64,000 nt of DNA from positions 434,001 through 498,000 of the forward strand of contig NZ_MUNQ01000005.1 in assembly GCF_002001165.1 (NCBI RefSeq), in the 5' to 3' direction. The notes below the pieces were generated by a model. It did no database searches and had not been told where the DNA came from. It saw nothing but the letters and a program-made list of their open reading frames with translations. Each line of letters begins with the position of its first letter. Position 1 is the stretch's first letter. The position numbers and the translations under genes were made by a program. Source of the DNA: Rhodanobacter sp. C05 (GTDB lineage: Bacteria > Pseudomonadota > Gammaproteobacteria > Xanthomonadales > Rhodanobacteraceae). This document shows positions 32,520 to 43,400 of the stretch, piece by piece.

Positions 32520-34169
32520 ATGACGCTCTCGCGTCGTCGCTTCCTGTGCGGCGCCGGCAGCCTGTTCGGCGCGTATGCCGTCACCGATGCGCTGCGGCTG
32601 GCCTCGGCGGGCACGATGCCGATGGCGATGCCTGCACGCATGTCGGCAGCCACGCTGGCGGCGCCGAAGGTGCCGCTGGTGAATCCGGCGTCGCTGGCGC
32701 GTTTCGTCGACCCCTTGCCGGTGCCACCGATCGCGCGTGCTGCCGGACGGCGCGCACATCCCGCCTATCCCGGCCAGATGCTGCCGTACTACCGCATGCA
32801 GATGCGCGCCTACAATGCGCGCCTGCACCGCGACCTGCCGCCGACGCCGTTGTGGGGTTACGAAGGCCTGTCGCCCGGCCCGACCATCGAGGCCATGCGC
32901 GGCGAGCCGTTGCTGGTCGAGTGGATCAATGCACTGCCGACGCAGCACTTCCTGCCGATCGATCACACCATCCACGGCGCCGAGCGCTCGAAGCCGCAAG
33001 TGCGCACGGTGGCGCATGTACATGGTGCGCGTTCACCGGCGGGCAGCGACGGTTATCCGGAGGACTGGTTCGCTCCCGGCCATTCGGCGCTGTATCACTA
33101 TCCGAACGCACAGGATGCGGCCACGCTGTGGTACCACGATCACGCCATGGGTATCACCCGGCTCAACATCTATGCCGGCTTGTTCGGTGCCTTCAACGTG
33201 CGCGACCCCGAGGAGCAGGCACTGGGCCTGCCATCGGGCGACTGCGACCTGCCGCTGATCCTGTGCGATCGGCTGATCGCGCAGGATGGCCAGCTCTACT
33301 ACCCGGTCTCGGACGATCCGTCGGCGCCGTGGGTGATGCAGTGCAAGGGCAACCTCACCCTGTGCAACGGCAAGCTGTTTCCGCATTTCGAGGTCGAGCC
33401 GCGGCGCTATCGGCTGCGCCTGATCAATGTGGCGAATTCGAGTTTCTTCGATCTCTCACTGTCGCACGACCAACCGTTCCAGCAGATCGGCAGTGACCAG
33501 GGCCTGTTGTCCGCGCCGGTCGAGCGTGCGCGGATCGAGTTGTATCCGGCTGAGCGCGCCGATGTGGTGGTCGATTTCTCCGCGCTTGCCGGGCAGTCCA
33601 TGCAGTTGCGCCACCAGGGCGAGGGAATCCTGGAATTTCGTGTACGCGATCGTAGCCGGCGCGATGCGTCCGTGCTGCCGGCAAGCCTGCGTCCGGTCAC
33701 GCGTATCGATCCGGCCAGTGCCGTGCGCGATCGCGTGTTGACGCTGGAGGAAGCGGACGATGCCGGCGGCAACGCCATGAGCATGCTGCTCGGCGGCAAG
33801 CACTGGTCCGACCCCATCACGGAAAATCCGCACCAGCACAGCATCGAGACCTGGAGCTTCGTCAACCTCACCGGTGATGCGCATCCGATCCATCTGCATC
33901 TGGTGCGTTTCCAGGTGATCGAACGACGCCAGTTCGACTTGTTCGCCTGGAATGCGCACCGCACGCTCAAATACACCGGCCCTGCACAGACGCCGCCACC
34001 GCACGAGGCAGGCTGGAAAGACACCGTGCGCGCCGATCCGGGCATGGTCACGCGCATCGCGATGCGCTTCGAGGGCGAGCCCGGCCGCTATGTGTGGCAC
34101 TGCCATCTGCTCGAGCACGAAGACAACGAGATGATGCGGCCGTACCAGCTGTTGCCGGCGAAGGGCTGA
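32520..34169 (+). CDS. Multicopper oxidase, Tat-exported (CotA/bilirubin-oxidase-like)
   Basis: The 549-residue exported copper oxidase has a twin-arginine signal (SRRRFLCGAGSLFG). All four copper motifs are present: HVHG (about residue 169), WYHDHAMG (about 207), HPIHLHLVRFQ (about 460) and HCHLLEHEDNEMM (about 530). The spacing suits the three-domain CotA/bilirubin-oxidase group more than the Met-rich CueO type. Possible substrates are phenols, Cu(I) or Mn(II), and sequence alone does not decide between them. ATG 32520 has AAGG about eight bases upstream. It is followed 209 bases later by a secreted phosphoesterase. Confidence 0.9.
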   Translation: MTLSRRRFLCGAGSLFGAYAVTDALRLASAGTMPMAMPARMSAATLAAPKVPLVNPASLARFVDPLPVPPIARAAGRRAHPAYPGQMLPYYRMQMRAYNARLHRDLPPTPLWGYEGLSPGPTIEAMRGEPLLVEWINALPTQHFLPIDHTIHGAERSKPQVRTVAHVHGARSPAGSDGYPEDWFAPGHSALYHYPNAQDAATLWYHDHAMGITRLNIYAGLFGAFNVRDPEEQALGLPSGDCDLPLILCDRLIAQDGQLYYPVSDDPSAPWVMQCKGNLTLCNGKLFPHFEVEPRRYRLRLINVANSSFFDLSLSHDQPFQQIGSDQGLLSAPVERARIELYPAERADVVVDFSALAGQSMQLRHQGEGILEFRVRDRSRRDASVLPASLRPVTRIDPASAVRDRVLTLEEADDAGGNAMSMLLGGKHWSDPITENPHQHSIETWSFVNLTGDAHPIHLHLVRFQVIERRQFDLFAWNAHRTLKYTGPAQTPPPHEAGWKDTVRADPGMVTRIAMRFEGEPGRYVWHCHLLEHEDNEMMRPYQLLPAKG

Positions 34170-34378
34170 TCCCGCGCACCTGACGTGAACCAGCGCACAG
34201 CGACGTGCATTGTCGCCGCACTGTCATGGTGGGCGCGTGCATTGTCGTGAAAGTGCCAACGCGACGTCATCTGCGCGGACCAGACTGCCGGCGGCCCGCA
34301 CGTCGAAGCATCGCGTGGGCCTGAATCAGGGGGATCACTCACCGCAGCCTTCACAGGGTTCCTGCAGGAGATCCAGTC

Positions 34379-36421
34379 ATGCTCACGTTGTTTGGCCGCA
34401 AGCGGCTCACGCCGCTCTTCCTCGGCGCGCTTGCCACCGGCCTTGCCGGCGTTGTCAGTGCGCAGAACACCACTTCACCCGACAAGGATGCCGGGTTCCG
34501 CCAGAACGTACCGACCACAGCCACGACCAACCGCTCCAACCTGCCCGGTGGCATCGTCGTGTTGCATAACCCCGGCAACGGACCCGATCGCAGTGGCGAT
34601 ACGCGCACCCCGATCAAGCACGTCATCCTGCTGATCGGCGAGAACCGTACTTTCGACCACGTCTATGCCACCTACACGCCACCGGCGGGGCAGAGCGTGC
34701 ACAACCTGCTGTCGGAAGGCATCGTCAATGCCGACGGCACAGCGGGCCCGAATGTCGCGGCGGCACGCCAGTGGCAGGCCTCGAACACCGGCGCGTATTC
34801 GAATGCGCCTACGCATACCTCGTCGTACTCACTGCTGCCGTCGATGAACACCGGCGGTGCGCCGACCCAGCCGTACCTCGCCTCGGCGGCGCAGGCACAG
34901 GCGATCGAGCCGGCGTTGCCGGCGAATGACTATGTCGAACTCGCCGAGGGTGGCACCGGGCTGCCGAACGATGTCATCGACACGCGTTTCCCCACGCAGT
35001 TGCCGAACGCGCCGGTCGATATGCACGCCTCGATCAGCTACAACGATTACGCCAACAGTCCGGTGCATCGCTTCTTCCAGATGTGGCAACAGCTCGATTG
35101 CAGTGCCCAGGCAGCCACCAGGAAGAATCCGAGCGGCTGTCGCAATGACCTGTTCCCGTGGGTCGAGACCAGCATCGGTGCCGGCAACAATGGCAGCGCG
35201 CAACCGGCCGGCTTTACCGAGCAGAGCACCGGTGAGGGTTCCACCTCGATGCAGTTCCTCAACATGAACAAGGGTGATGCACCGTATTTCGAAGAGCTGG
35301 CCCAGACCTATGCGCTGAGCGACAACTTCCACCAGTCGGTGATGGGCGGTACCGGTGCCAATCACATCATGCTCGGCTTCGGCAGTCCGATCTACTACGC
35401 CGATGCGCAGGGCAATCCGACCATGCCGCCAGCCAACCAGATCGAGAATCCCGATGCACAGCCGGGCACCAACAACTGGTACGTGCAGGACGGCTACGGC
35501 GGCGGTTCCTATGTCAACTGCGCCGACGACAGCCAGCCGGGCGTGGCCTCGGTGAAGGGTTATCTGCGTGGACTGCCGTACCGCACCTTCCGCGGTACGG
35601 ACTGCAAGCCGGGCGCCTACTACCTGGTCAACAACTACAACCCGGGCTATCTCGGTGATGGCACGCCCGCACCGCTGGGCGCCGACCAGTTCACCATCCC
35701 GCCCACCACGCAGGACAACCTCGCGCTGCTGCTGAGCCGCCATCATGTCAGCTGGAAGTACTACGGCGAGGGCTGGGGCAATGGCAAGGAGAACGGCGAG
35801 GCCGGCACGTTCTGCAACATCTGCGATCCGTTCCTGTACTCCACCCAGGTGATGACCAACCCGCAACTGCGTGGCAACAACCAGGATATCAACGATCTCT
35901 ACAACGATATCCAGAACAACACGCTGCCGGCGGTTTCCATCGCCAAACCGGATGGACTGCTGGACGGCCATCCGTCCTCGTCCAAGCTTGAGCTGTTCGA
36001 AGGCTACGTGCAGAAGATCGTCGAGATGGCCAAGGCCAACCCGAAGGTGTGGGCTGACACCGTGATCATGGTGACCTTCGACGAGGGTGGCGGCTACTAC
36101 GACTCGGGTTATGTGCAGCCGATCGACTTCTTCGGCGACGGCACGCGCATCCCGCTGCTGGTGATCTCCAGGTACTCGCAGGGCGGTCGCGTGGTGCACA
36201 CCTATTACGACCATGTCTCCTTCGACAAATTCGTCGAGGCCAACTGGGGCCTGCGCGAGACGATCTCGGCGCGCAGCCGCGACAACCTGCCCAACCCGGT
36301 TGAGTTACCCAACAATCCCTACGTGCCGGTCAACTCGCCCGCGATCGGCAATCTGATGGACATGTTCAACTTCGGGCACTTCCCGACAGCCAGTGTGGCA
36401 GCGAACGATACGCAGGACTGA
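34379..36421 (+). CDS. Secreted phosphoesterase (phospholipase C/acid phosphatase superfamily)
   Basis: The 680-residue product has a signal peptide (LFLGALATGLAGVVSA) and the PF04185 phosphoesterase fold. The catalytic/metal region is IKHVILLIGENRTFDHVYATY (about residue 80), with MGGTGANHIMLGFGSP near 322 and HHVSWKYYGEGW near 455. DTVIMVTFDEGGGYYDSGYVQP near 560 provides further metal ligands. These enzymes hydrolyse phospholipids or phosphomonoesters outside the cytoplasm. Which applies is not clear, and AcpA-type phosphatases are close relatives. ATG 34379 has AGGAGA seven bases upstream. A strong hairpin follows the gene. Confidence 0.85.
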   Translation: MLTLFGRKRLTPLFLGALATGLAGVVSAQNTTSPDKDAGFRQNVPTTATTNRSNLPGGIVVLHNPGNGPDRSGDTRTPIKHVILLIGENRTFDHVYATYTPPAGQSVHNLLSEGIVNADGTAGPNVAAARQWQASNTGAYSNAPTHTSSYSLLPSMNTGGAPTQPYLASAAQAQAIEPALPANDYVELAEGGTGLPNDVIDTRFPTQLPNAPVDMHASISYNDYANSPVHRFFQMWQQLDCSAQAATRKNPSGCRNDLFPWVETSIGAGNNGSAQPAGFTEQSTGEGSTSMQFLNMNKGDAPYFEELAQTYALSDNFHQSVMGGTGANHIMLGFGSPIYYADAQGNPTMPPANQIENPDAQPGTNNWYVQDGYGGGSYVNCADDSQPGVASVKGYLRGLPYRTFRGTDCKPGAYYLVNNYNPGYLGDGTPAPLGADQFTIPPTTQDNLALLLSRHHVSWKYYGEGWGNGKENGEAGTFCNICDPFLYSTQVMTNPQLRGNNQDINDLYNDIQNNTLPAVSIAKPDGLLDGHPSSSKLELFEGYVQKIVEMAKANPKVWADTVIMVTFDEGGGYYDSGYVQPIDFFGDGTRIPLLVISRYSQGGRVVHTYYDHVSFDKFVEANWGLRETISARSRDNLPNPVELPNNPYVPVNSPAIGNLMDMFNFGHFPTASVAANDTQD

Positions 36422-36427
36422 ACCACG

Positions 36428-36467
36428 CACGCATGTCCTGCCTGCATCCGCAGGCAGGACATGCGTG
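36428..36467 (+). terminator. Perfect 18-base-pair hairpin after the phosphoesterase gene
   Basis: CACGCATGTCCTGCCTGC and its exact complement enclose a four-base loop (ATCC), six bases after the stop codon. There is no T-run, so it may act as a Rho-dependent end or an mRNA-stabilising structure. Confidence 0.7.
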
Positions 36468-36530
36468 TTCAGCGCCTCACGCGCCGGGCGATACCTGTCC
36501 TGATGCCGCTTTCCGCAGAGTGCTCCCGTC

Positions 36531-37007
36531 ATGAACAACCTCTTTCCACCAGCCCGGCGATGGCACCGCAATTCCACCGTTCGCCATGGCGTGGTCCTGC
36601 TCATGCTCGTTGCGGCAGGTCTTGGCAGCACGGCGAGCCACGCCGATCCCGGTGATTTCCAGGCGATGCCCGGGTTGTGGAAGACCGTCGTGCGCGTCAT
36701 CGATCATGGTCAGCCGGGCCCGCCCACGGTTCGCTGGCATTGCGTGGACGAAGACGCGGATCCCTGGCTGATGTTCGCGAACCTGCCCGTTCCGGACACG
36801 TCATGCCTGCGCAACGACCAGCATCGCAGCAGCACCGCACTGACCTGGGCGCTGAACTGTGGCGGGCATCCGCCGATGAGCGGCCACGGCCGCGTGGACT
36901 TCGATTCGGCCGAGCACTACACCGCCAGCATCGAACTGCAGGGCCACAGTGAAGTCGTGCGCGTCGAAGGCCAGCGCTACGCCGCGTGCACCGGTCCCAG
37001 CGACTGA
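36531..37007 (+). CDS. DUF3617-family secreted protein
   Basis: The 158-residue exported protein has a signal segment (VRHGVVLLMLVAAGLGSTASHA) and the DUF3617-type core: MPGLWKTVVRVIDHGQPGPPTVRWHCVDED, then four cysteines in total (HCVD, SCLRN, NCGG and ACTG), consistent with two disulfides. Family members are periplasmic proteins of unknown role. The ATG at 36531 has no clear ribosome site. A Met at residue 25 is too deep to serve as an alternative. It sits between the phosphoesterase hairpin and the convergent RND gene. Confidence 0.65.
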   Translation: MNNLFPPARRWHRNSTVRHGVVLLMLVAAGLGSTASHADPGDFQAMPGLWKTVVRVIDHGQPGPPTVRWHCVDEDADPWLMFANLPVPDTSCLRNDQHRSSTALTWALNCGGHPPMSGHGRVDFDSAEHYTASIELQGHSEVVRVEGQRYAACTGPSD

Positions 37008-37039
37008 CCTGTTGTCCGTGCGCGAACCCGCGAGAACTG

Positions 37040-40000
37040 CTATTCCGGCAATGCCGGCATCTGCTGTTGCAGCAGCCGTTGACGCTGGATCTCGGCGCGC
37101 AGCCGCTGGCGCCTCGCCTTGCGTTCGCGGCGATCGTGCTGCCACAGGTAGATCGCCGGCGTGCTGAGCAAGGTCAGCAACTGCGACACCAACAGGCCGC
37201 CGAGAATGGCGATGCCGAGCGGCTGACGCATCTCCGAGCCGTAGCCAAAACCAACCGCCAGTGGCAGCGCGGCACCCATCGCCACCAGCGTCGTCATGGT
37301 GATCGGGCGGAAGCGCACCAGCGCCGCTTCGCGGATCGCCTCCGGTGGCGTGCGGCCGTGTTCGCGCTCGGCAACCAGGGCGAAGTCGACCATCAGGATC
37401 GCGTTCTTCTTGACGATGCCGATCAGCATCAGCACCGCGATCACCGACATCAAGGTGAGCTGGGTATGCGTGACCAGCATCGCGAGGAAGGCGCCCATGC
37501 CAGCGGCCGGCAAGGTGGAGAGGATGGTCAGCGGATGGATCAGGCTCTCGTAGAGGATGCCGAGCACCACGTACATCACCAGGATCACCGCGAGCAGCAT
37601 GATCAGCGCATTGTTCAGCGTGTCGACCAGGTTCTGGTTGTCGCCGGTGAATTTCTTCTGCACGCCGGGCGGCAGGTTGGCCGCGAAGATGGCTTGATCG
37701 ACCAGCTTCAGGCCGTCCGCCTGGGTGACGCCCTTGGCGAGGTTGTAGTTGATCGTGGACGATTCGAGCTGGTTGAAGTGGCTGACGCTGACCGGCGCTG
37801 TGTTGGGCTGGATCCGCGCCAGCGCGGACAGCGGAATCATCTTGCCGAGCGAATTGCGCACGTAGGTATTGAGCAGGGTGGCCGGACTCAGCGAATCGGC
37901 GCTGTCGGCGGTGAGCACCACCTGGTACTGATTGAGGTCCGAATAGATCGTCGACACCTGGTTCTGGCCGAACGCGTCGTACAACGCCGAATCGACCTGG
38001 CCCATGCTGACATTGAGACGCGAGGCGACATCGCGGTCCACCTTGAGCATCTGCTGCTTGCCGATGCGGTCGAAGCTGGTGGTGACGTCGCGAAACTGCT
38101 TCATGCGACGCATCACACGCGCCACCTGCAGGGTGGGTTCCTGCAGCTCGGTGCCGTCGTTGCTGTTGAGCTGGAAGGCATACTGGCCCTGGCCGCCGCT
38201 GCTGGGGCCACCGCCATTGATGAACTGCACCGCCGTCAACGACACATCAAGGTCGGTCACGGTCTGGTAGTACTTGCTCAGCCGGTCGACCACCTCCTGC
38301 GCCGAATCGTGACGGTCGCCCGGCTTGTCGCCGAGCGGCTTGAGATCGACGAACAGGCTGGACTGGTTGCCGACCGCGCCGTTGTTGTTGCCCCCGCCAA
38401 GGATGGTAGAGACGTCGAGTACCGCCGGATCGGCCTGCAGCACCGCCGCCATCGCCTGTGTGCGCTTGGCCAGCAAGGTGGGCGAGATATTCGCGTCGGC
38501 ACTGATCTGCGCCTGCAGCAGGCCAGTGTCCTCCTTCGGCATCAGGCCGCCGCCGGCGACCTTGGCCACCACGACGGCGAGCAACACGGTCAGCACCAGC
38601 AGGATCGGCGGCTGCCAGCGCATGAGGCGGCGATGATGCATGGCCCAGTCCAGCCCTCGCTCGTAGATGCGCAGCATGCCGTTGTCGAAGCGCTCCGCCA
38701 TGCGCTCCAGCCGGCCCGGTGCACGGCTGCCGACCGGCGGCTCGTGCAGCAGCCAGCTGCCGCACAGCGCCGGTGTGAGCGTGAGCGAGACCACGGCGGA
38801 GATCACGATGGTGGCGATCAGGGTGACCGCGAATTCGCGCAGCAGCATGGTGAACATGTTGTTGCCGAACACCATTGGCCCGAACACGGCGATCAGCGAC
38901 AACGTGATCGAGATTACCGTGAAGCCGATCTCGCGCACGCCGGTGAGCGCCGCCGGCAGCGGTGCCATGCCCTTCTCCATGTGGCGCACGATGTTCTCGA
39001 TCACCACGATCGCGTCGTCCACCACGAAACCCACGCACAGCACCAGCGCTACCAGCGAGAAGATGTTGAGCGTAAAGCCGAGCATCCACATCAGCACGCA
39101 GGCGCCGGCCAGCGACAACGGCACGCTGAACATCGCGATCACGGTGGGCCGCACGCGGCGCAGGAACACCAGCATCACCAGCGCCACCATCACGATGCTC
39201 ATCGCCAGCGCGACCTGCACCTCGTGCAGCGCGGACTCGGTGGTCGGGGTGAGATCGAAGATCGGGATGATCTGCACGTCGGCCGGCAGCAGGTTGTGGA
39301 AGGTCGGCAACGCGGCGCGGATCGCGTTGACGGTGGCCACCGCGTTCGCCTCCGGCCGTTTGCTGATCTGCATGGTTACCGCGCGCGTGCCGTTGAACCA
39401 CGCCGCCGCGTACTGGTCCTGCTGACCACTGCTTATCGTGGCCACGTCGGACAGCCGCACCGGAATGTCGCTGTGGCTGGCGATCACCAGCGAGGCGAAA
39501 TCGTGTGCGGTCTGCAATGAATCCGTGGCCGACACGGTCATCTGCGTATGACCGTCGCTCAGCGTGCCCTGCGGCGAGCTGACATTGGCGGCGCGCAGCG
39601 CATTCGCCACGTCGTTCGCGGTCATGCCCAGATTGGCCAACGCGGAGGTGTTCAGCGCAATCCGCACTGCATGTGGCGCACCGCCGGAAACCTGCACCTG
39701 CGCCACACCGGGAATCTGTGCCACAGCCGGCTTCAGCAAGGTGTCGGTGAGATCGTACAGCTTGTCCGGCGGCAGACTGGTGGAGGTGAGCGATACCAGC
39801 AGGATCGGAATTTGCGAGGTATCGAACTTGATGTACCCCGGCGGGCTGGGCATGCCCGACGGCAGGTCGGCGGCAGCGGCGTTGATCGCTGCCTGTACGT
39901 CCAGTGCCGCCTTGTCGGCATTGCGATTCATGTCGAAGATGACCTGGATCTGCACGCCGCCTTCGCTGGCATTGGAGAACATCATGCGGATGCCGGGAAT

Positions 40001-40219
40001 CTGCCCCAGATGGCGCTCCAGCGGTGCCATCACCGTGTTGGCCATGGTCTGTGCACTGGCGCCGGGCATCTGCGCCATCACCGCCACGCCGGGAAACTGG
40101 ATCGACGGGAACGCTGCCACGCCCAGCAGCAGGTAAGCCCACACCCCGGCCAGCATCAGGCCAATGGCGAGCAGCGAGGTGCCGGCGGGGCGGCGGATCA
40201 GCGGTGCGAAGATATTCAT
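37040..40219 (-). CDS. RND (HAE1/MdtB-MdtC-like) multidrug efflux pump, copy 1
   Basis: The 1059-residue inner-membrane pump has 12 transmembrane helices and two large periplasmic loops. The proton-relay pair is visible in GFVVDDAIVVIENIVRHMEKG (about residue 405), the periplasmic porter motif in PGASAQTMANTVMAPLERHLGQIPGI, and the C-terminal TM in KKNAILMVDFALVAER. The start ATG 40219 has GGAAG four bases upstream. It is closely similar to the next gene, and DNA around the two start codons is nearly identical, so the pair arose by tandem duplication. No membrane-fusion protein gene is adjacent. MdtB/MdtC-type pumps are known to work as heterotrimers, so the copies may act together. Confidence 0.92.
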   Translation of the reverse strand: MNIFAPLIRRPAGTSLLAIGLMLAGVWAYLLLGVAAFPSIQFPGVAVMAQMPGASAQTMANTVMAPLERHLGQIPGIRMMFSNASEGGVQIQVIFDMNRNADKAALDVQAAINAAAADLPSGMPSPPGYIKFDTSQIPILLVSLTSTSLPPDKLYDLTDTLLKPAVAQIPGVAQVQVSGGAPHAVRIALNTSALANLGMTANDVANALRAANVSSPQGTLSDGHTQMTVSATDSLQTAHDFASLVIASHSDIPVRLSDVATISSGQQDQYAAAWFNGTRAVTMQISKRPEANAVATVNAIRAALPTFHNLLPADVQIIPIFDLTPTTESALHEVQVALAMSIVMVALVMLVFLRRVRPTVIAMFSVPLSLAGACVLMWMLGFTLNIFSLVALVLCVGFVVDDAIVVIENIVRHMEKGMAPLPAALTGVREIGFTVISITLSLIAVFGPMVFGNNMFTMLLREFAVTLIATIVISAVVSLTLTPALCGSWLLHEPPVGSRAPGRLERMAERFDNGMLRIYERGLDWAMHHRRLMRWQPPILLVLTVLLAVVVAKVAGGGLMPKEDTGLLQAQISADANISPTLLAKRTQAMAAVLQADPAVLDVSTILGGGNNNGAVGNQSSLFVDLKPLGDKPGDRHDSAQEVVDRLSKYYQTVTDLDVSLTAVQFINGGGPSSGGQGQYAFQLNSNDGTELQEPTLQVARVMRRMKQFRDVTTSFDRIGKQQMLKVDRDVASRLNVSMGQVDSALYDAFGQNQVSTIYSDLNQYQVVLTADSADSLSPATLLNTYVRNSLGKMIPLSALARIQPNTAPVSVSHFNQLESSTINYNLAKGVTQADGLKLVDQAIFAANLPPGVQKKFTGDNQNLVDTLNNALIMLLAVILVMYVVLGILYESLIHPLTILSTLPAAGMGAFLAMLVTHTQLTLMSVIAVLMLIGIVKKNAILMVDFALVAEREHGRTPPEAIREAALVRFRPITMTTLVAMGAALPLAVGFGYGSEMRQPLGIAILGGLLVSQLLTLLSTPAIYLWQHDRRERKARRQRLRAEIQRQRLLQQQMPALPE

Positions 40220-40450
40220 GGCGCTTCCATGGCCCGCAAGCATAACGGTGCGTCGCCGCGGTCAGGCATGCCCGCGGCCGACGACAGGGTAACGGCAATG
40301 GCAGGCATTCCGGCCACTCTGTGCTTTATGCCCGCCATTGGCTTCCGGCGTATGTGCCTGAAGTCCAGTTCCCTTTGAAAATCGACGCATGGGTTCCGCG
40401 CCCCCCGACTGCACCGCTCCATCGCTTTCACGCCAGTGTGGCATCGTCGC

Positions 40451-43400
40451 TCAGGTTGCAGGCAATGCCTTCAGCCGGCGCTTCTCCGCGCGGCGCTCAC
40501 GGCGCCCAGCCTTGCGAATCTTGCGGTCGTGGTTCCACAGGTAGATTGCCGGCGTGCTGAGCAGAGTGAGCAACTGTGACACCAGCAGACCACCGACGAT
40601 CGCGATGCCCAGCGGCTGGCGCATCTCCGAGCCGATGCCGAAACCGATCGCCAGCGGCAGCGCAGCACCCATCGCCACCAGGGTAGTCATGGTGATCGGG
40701 CGGAAGCGCACCAGCGCGGCCTCACGAATTGCCTCGGGCGCGGACAGGCCACGCGTGCGCTCCGCCACGAGGGCGAAGTCGACCATCAGGATCGCGTTCT
40801 TCTTGACGATGCCGATCAGCATCAGGATCGCGATGATCGCCATCAGCGAAAGCTGCGTCTGCGTCACCAGCATCGCGAGGAAGGCGCCGGCACCCGCGGC
40901 CGGCAACGTGGACAGGATGGTCAACGGATGGCCGAGGCTCTCGTAGAGAATGCCCAGCACGATGTACATCGCGATGATCGAGCCGATCAGCAGCACCATG
41001 CCGTTGGACTGGGCCTGCTGCAGGCGCTGGTTCTGGCCGGTGTAGTCGACCCGGATGCCGGCCGGCAGTCCGGCCGCGTAAGCCGCCTGATCGACCAGCT
41101 TGATGCCGCGATCCTGCGGCACGTCCTTGGCGAGGTTGTAGGTGATCGTGGCCGCTTCCATCTGGTTGTGATGGCGGATGCGCAGCGGGCTGTTGTTGGG
41201 TTCGATGTGCGCCAGTGCGGACAGCGGGATCATCAGTCCCTTGTCATTGCGCACGCGCAGATTCAACAGTCCCTCCGGACTGACACTCTCCGCCGTACCG
41301 GAGGTGAGCACCACGAAGTACTGGTTGATGTCCGAATAGATCGTCGAGACCTGGCGCTGGCCGAACGAGTTGTACAGTGCCGTGTCCACGTCGCCCATGC
41401 TGACCTGCAGACGACTGGCCGCCGCGCGATCCACCTTCAGCAGTTGCTGCTTGCCGACCTGGTCGAAGTTGCTGCTGACATCGCGGAATTCCTTGATCGT
41501 GCGCATCTTCCGCACCATCTGCAGCGCCGACGGCTGCAGGTCGCCGCCATTGCTGTCGACCAGCTGGAATTCGTACTGGCCGCCCTGGTCGCCGCTGCCG
41601 CCGCCGCCGAGGAACTGCGAGGCGCTGACCGAAACCTTGACGTCGGGCAGCTTGTCGTACTGCTTGGACAGCCGCTCGATGACCTTCTTGATGTTTTCCG
41701 GCCGCTCGCCCGGACCCTTGCCGCGCGGCTTCAGGTCGACGAACATCTGCGCCGTGTTGCCCACTGCGCCACCGGAGTCGTTGCCGCCGAGCATGGTCAG
41801 CTGGTCGAGCACGGCCGGATCGGCCAGCATGGTCTTCATCACCGCCTGCGTGCGCTCGGTCAGCTGTGCCGGCGAGATATTGGCATCGGCACTGATCTCC
41901 ACCTGCAACTGCCCGGTGTCCTCATCCGGCATGAAGGTGCCGCCAGCGGTCTTCACCACGGCAATGCCGAGCAGAACGGTGACAATCAGCAGGATCAACG
42001 GCTGCCAGCGCATGATCCGCCGATGCCGCATCGCCCAGTCCAGCCCGCGCTCGTAGATGCGCAGCATGCCGTGGTCAAAACGCTCCACCGCGCGTTCGAG
42101 CCGGCCCGGCGGTGGCCTGTTGGCCGGTTCGTGCTTCAGCAGATAGGCGCACAGCGCCGGGGTGAGCGTGAGCGAGACCAGCGCCGAGATCACCACCGCC
42201 GCGGTCAGCGTCACCGAGAACTCGCGCAGCAGCATGATCAGCATGTTGTTGCCGAACAGCAGTGGCGCGAATACCGCCACCAGTGACAGCGTGATCGAGA
42301 TCACCGTGAAGCCGATCTCGCCCACGCCGGTCAGCGACGCCTGCATCGGCGACATGCCCTGCTCCATGTGGCGCACGATGTTCTCGATCACCACGATCGC
42401 ATCGTCCACCACGAAGCCGATGCACAGCACCAGCGCCACCAGCGACAAGGTGTTGAGCGTATAGCCGAGCGCCCACATCACCACGAACGCGCCGGCCAGC
42501 GACAGCGGCACGCTCAAGGTGGCGATCATGGTCGGGCGCAGCCGGCGCAGGAACACCAGCATCACCAGTACCACCATCGCGATCGAGATCAGCAGCGCCA
42601 CCTTCACTTCATGCAGCGCCGACTTGGTGGTCTGGGTAAGGTCGAATACCGGCGTGAGGGTGATGTTGGACGGCAGTGACGCACGCAGCTGCGGCAGCCG
42701 CGCGCGGATCGCCTCGACCGTGCCCACCGCATTGGCTTCCGGCCGCTTGGTGATCTGCAGGCCGACGGTGTGCTGGTCGTTGAACCATGCCGCCTGGTAT
42801 TCGTCCTGCTCGCCGCTGTAAACCTTGGCCACATCGGACAGGCGCACCGGTATGCCGTTCTTCACCGAGATCAGCAGGCGGGCGAATTCGGCCGGCTCCT
42901 GCAGGCCATCGCTGGCGGTCACCGTCATCTGCGTGTGGCCATCACTCAGCGCGCCCTGCGGCGACGTGACGTTGGCGGCACGCAGCGCATTGGCGACGTC
43001 GTTCGAGGTGAGCCCCTTCGCCGCCAGCGCGTTGTTGTCCAGCTCGATGCGCACCGCGTGCGGCGTGCCGCCGAACACCTGCACCTGGGCCACTCCGTCG
43101 ATCTGCGCAACCGCGGGCTTGAGCAGGGTGTCGGCGAGGTCGTACAGCTTGTCCTGCGGCAACCCGCTCGAGGTAAGCGTGATGAACACGATCGGGATCT
43201 GCGAGGTGTCGAACTTGAAGTACTGCGGTGGCGACGGCATGCCTGACGGCAGGTCGGCCGCGGCGGCATTGATCGCCGCCTGCACGTCGCGCGCCGCGCT
43301 ATCCGCGGTGCGCGAGAAGTTGAAGCGTACGCTCACCGAGGCGGCACCCTCGGTGGCGTTGCCGTACATGTCGTCGATGCCGGGGATCTGCCCCAGATGA

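Noticed and set aside
36986..39520. 844-codon plus-strand frame opposite the RND pump
   Set aside because: The translation is His/Gln/Arg-rich with no recognisable domain. It is the mirror frame of the RND coding sequence.
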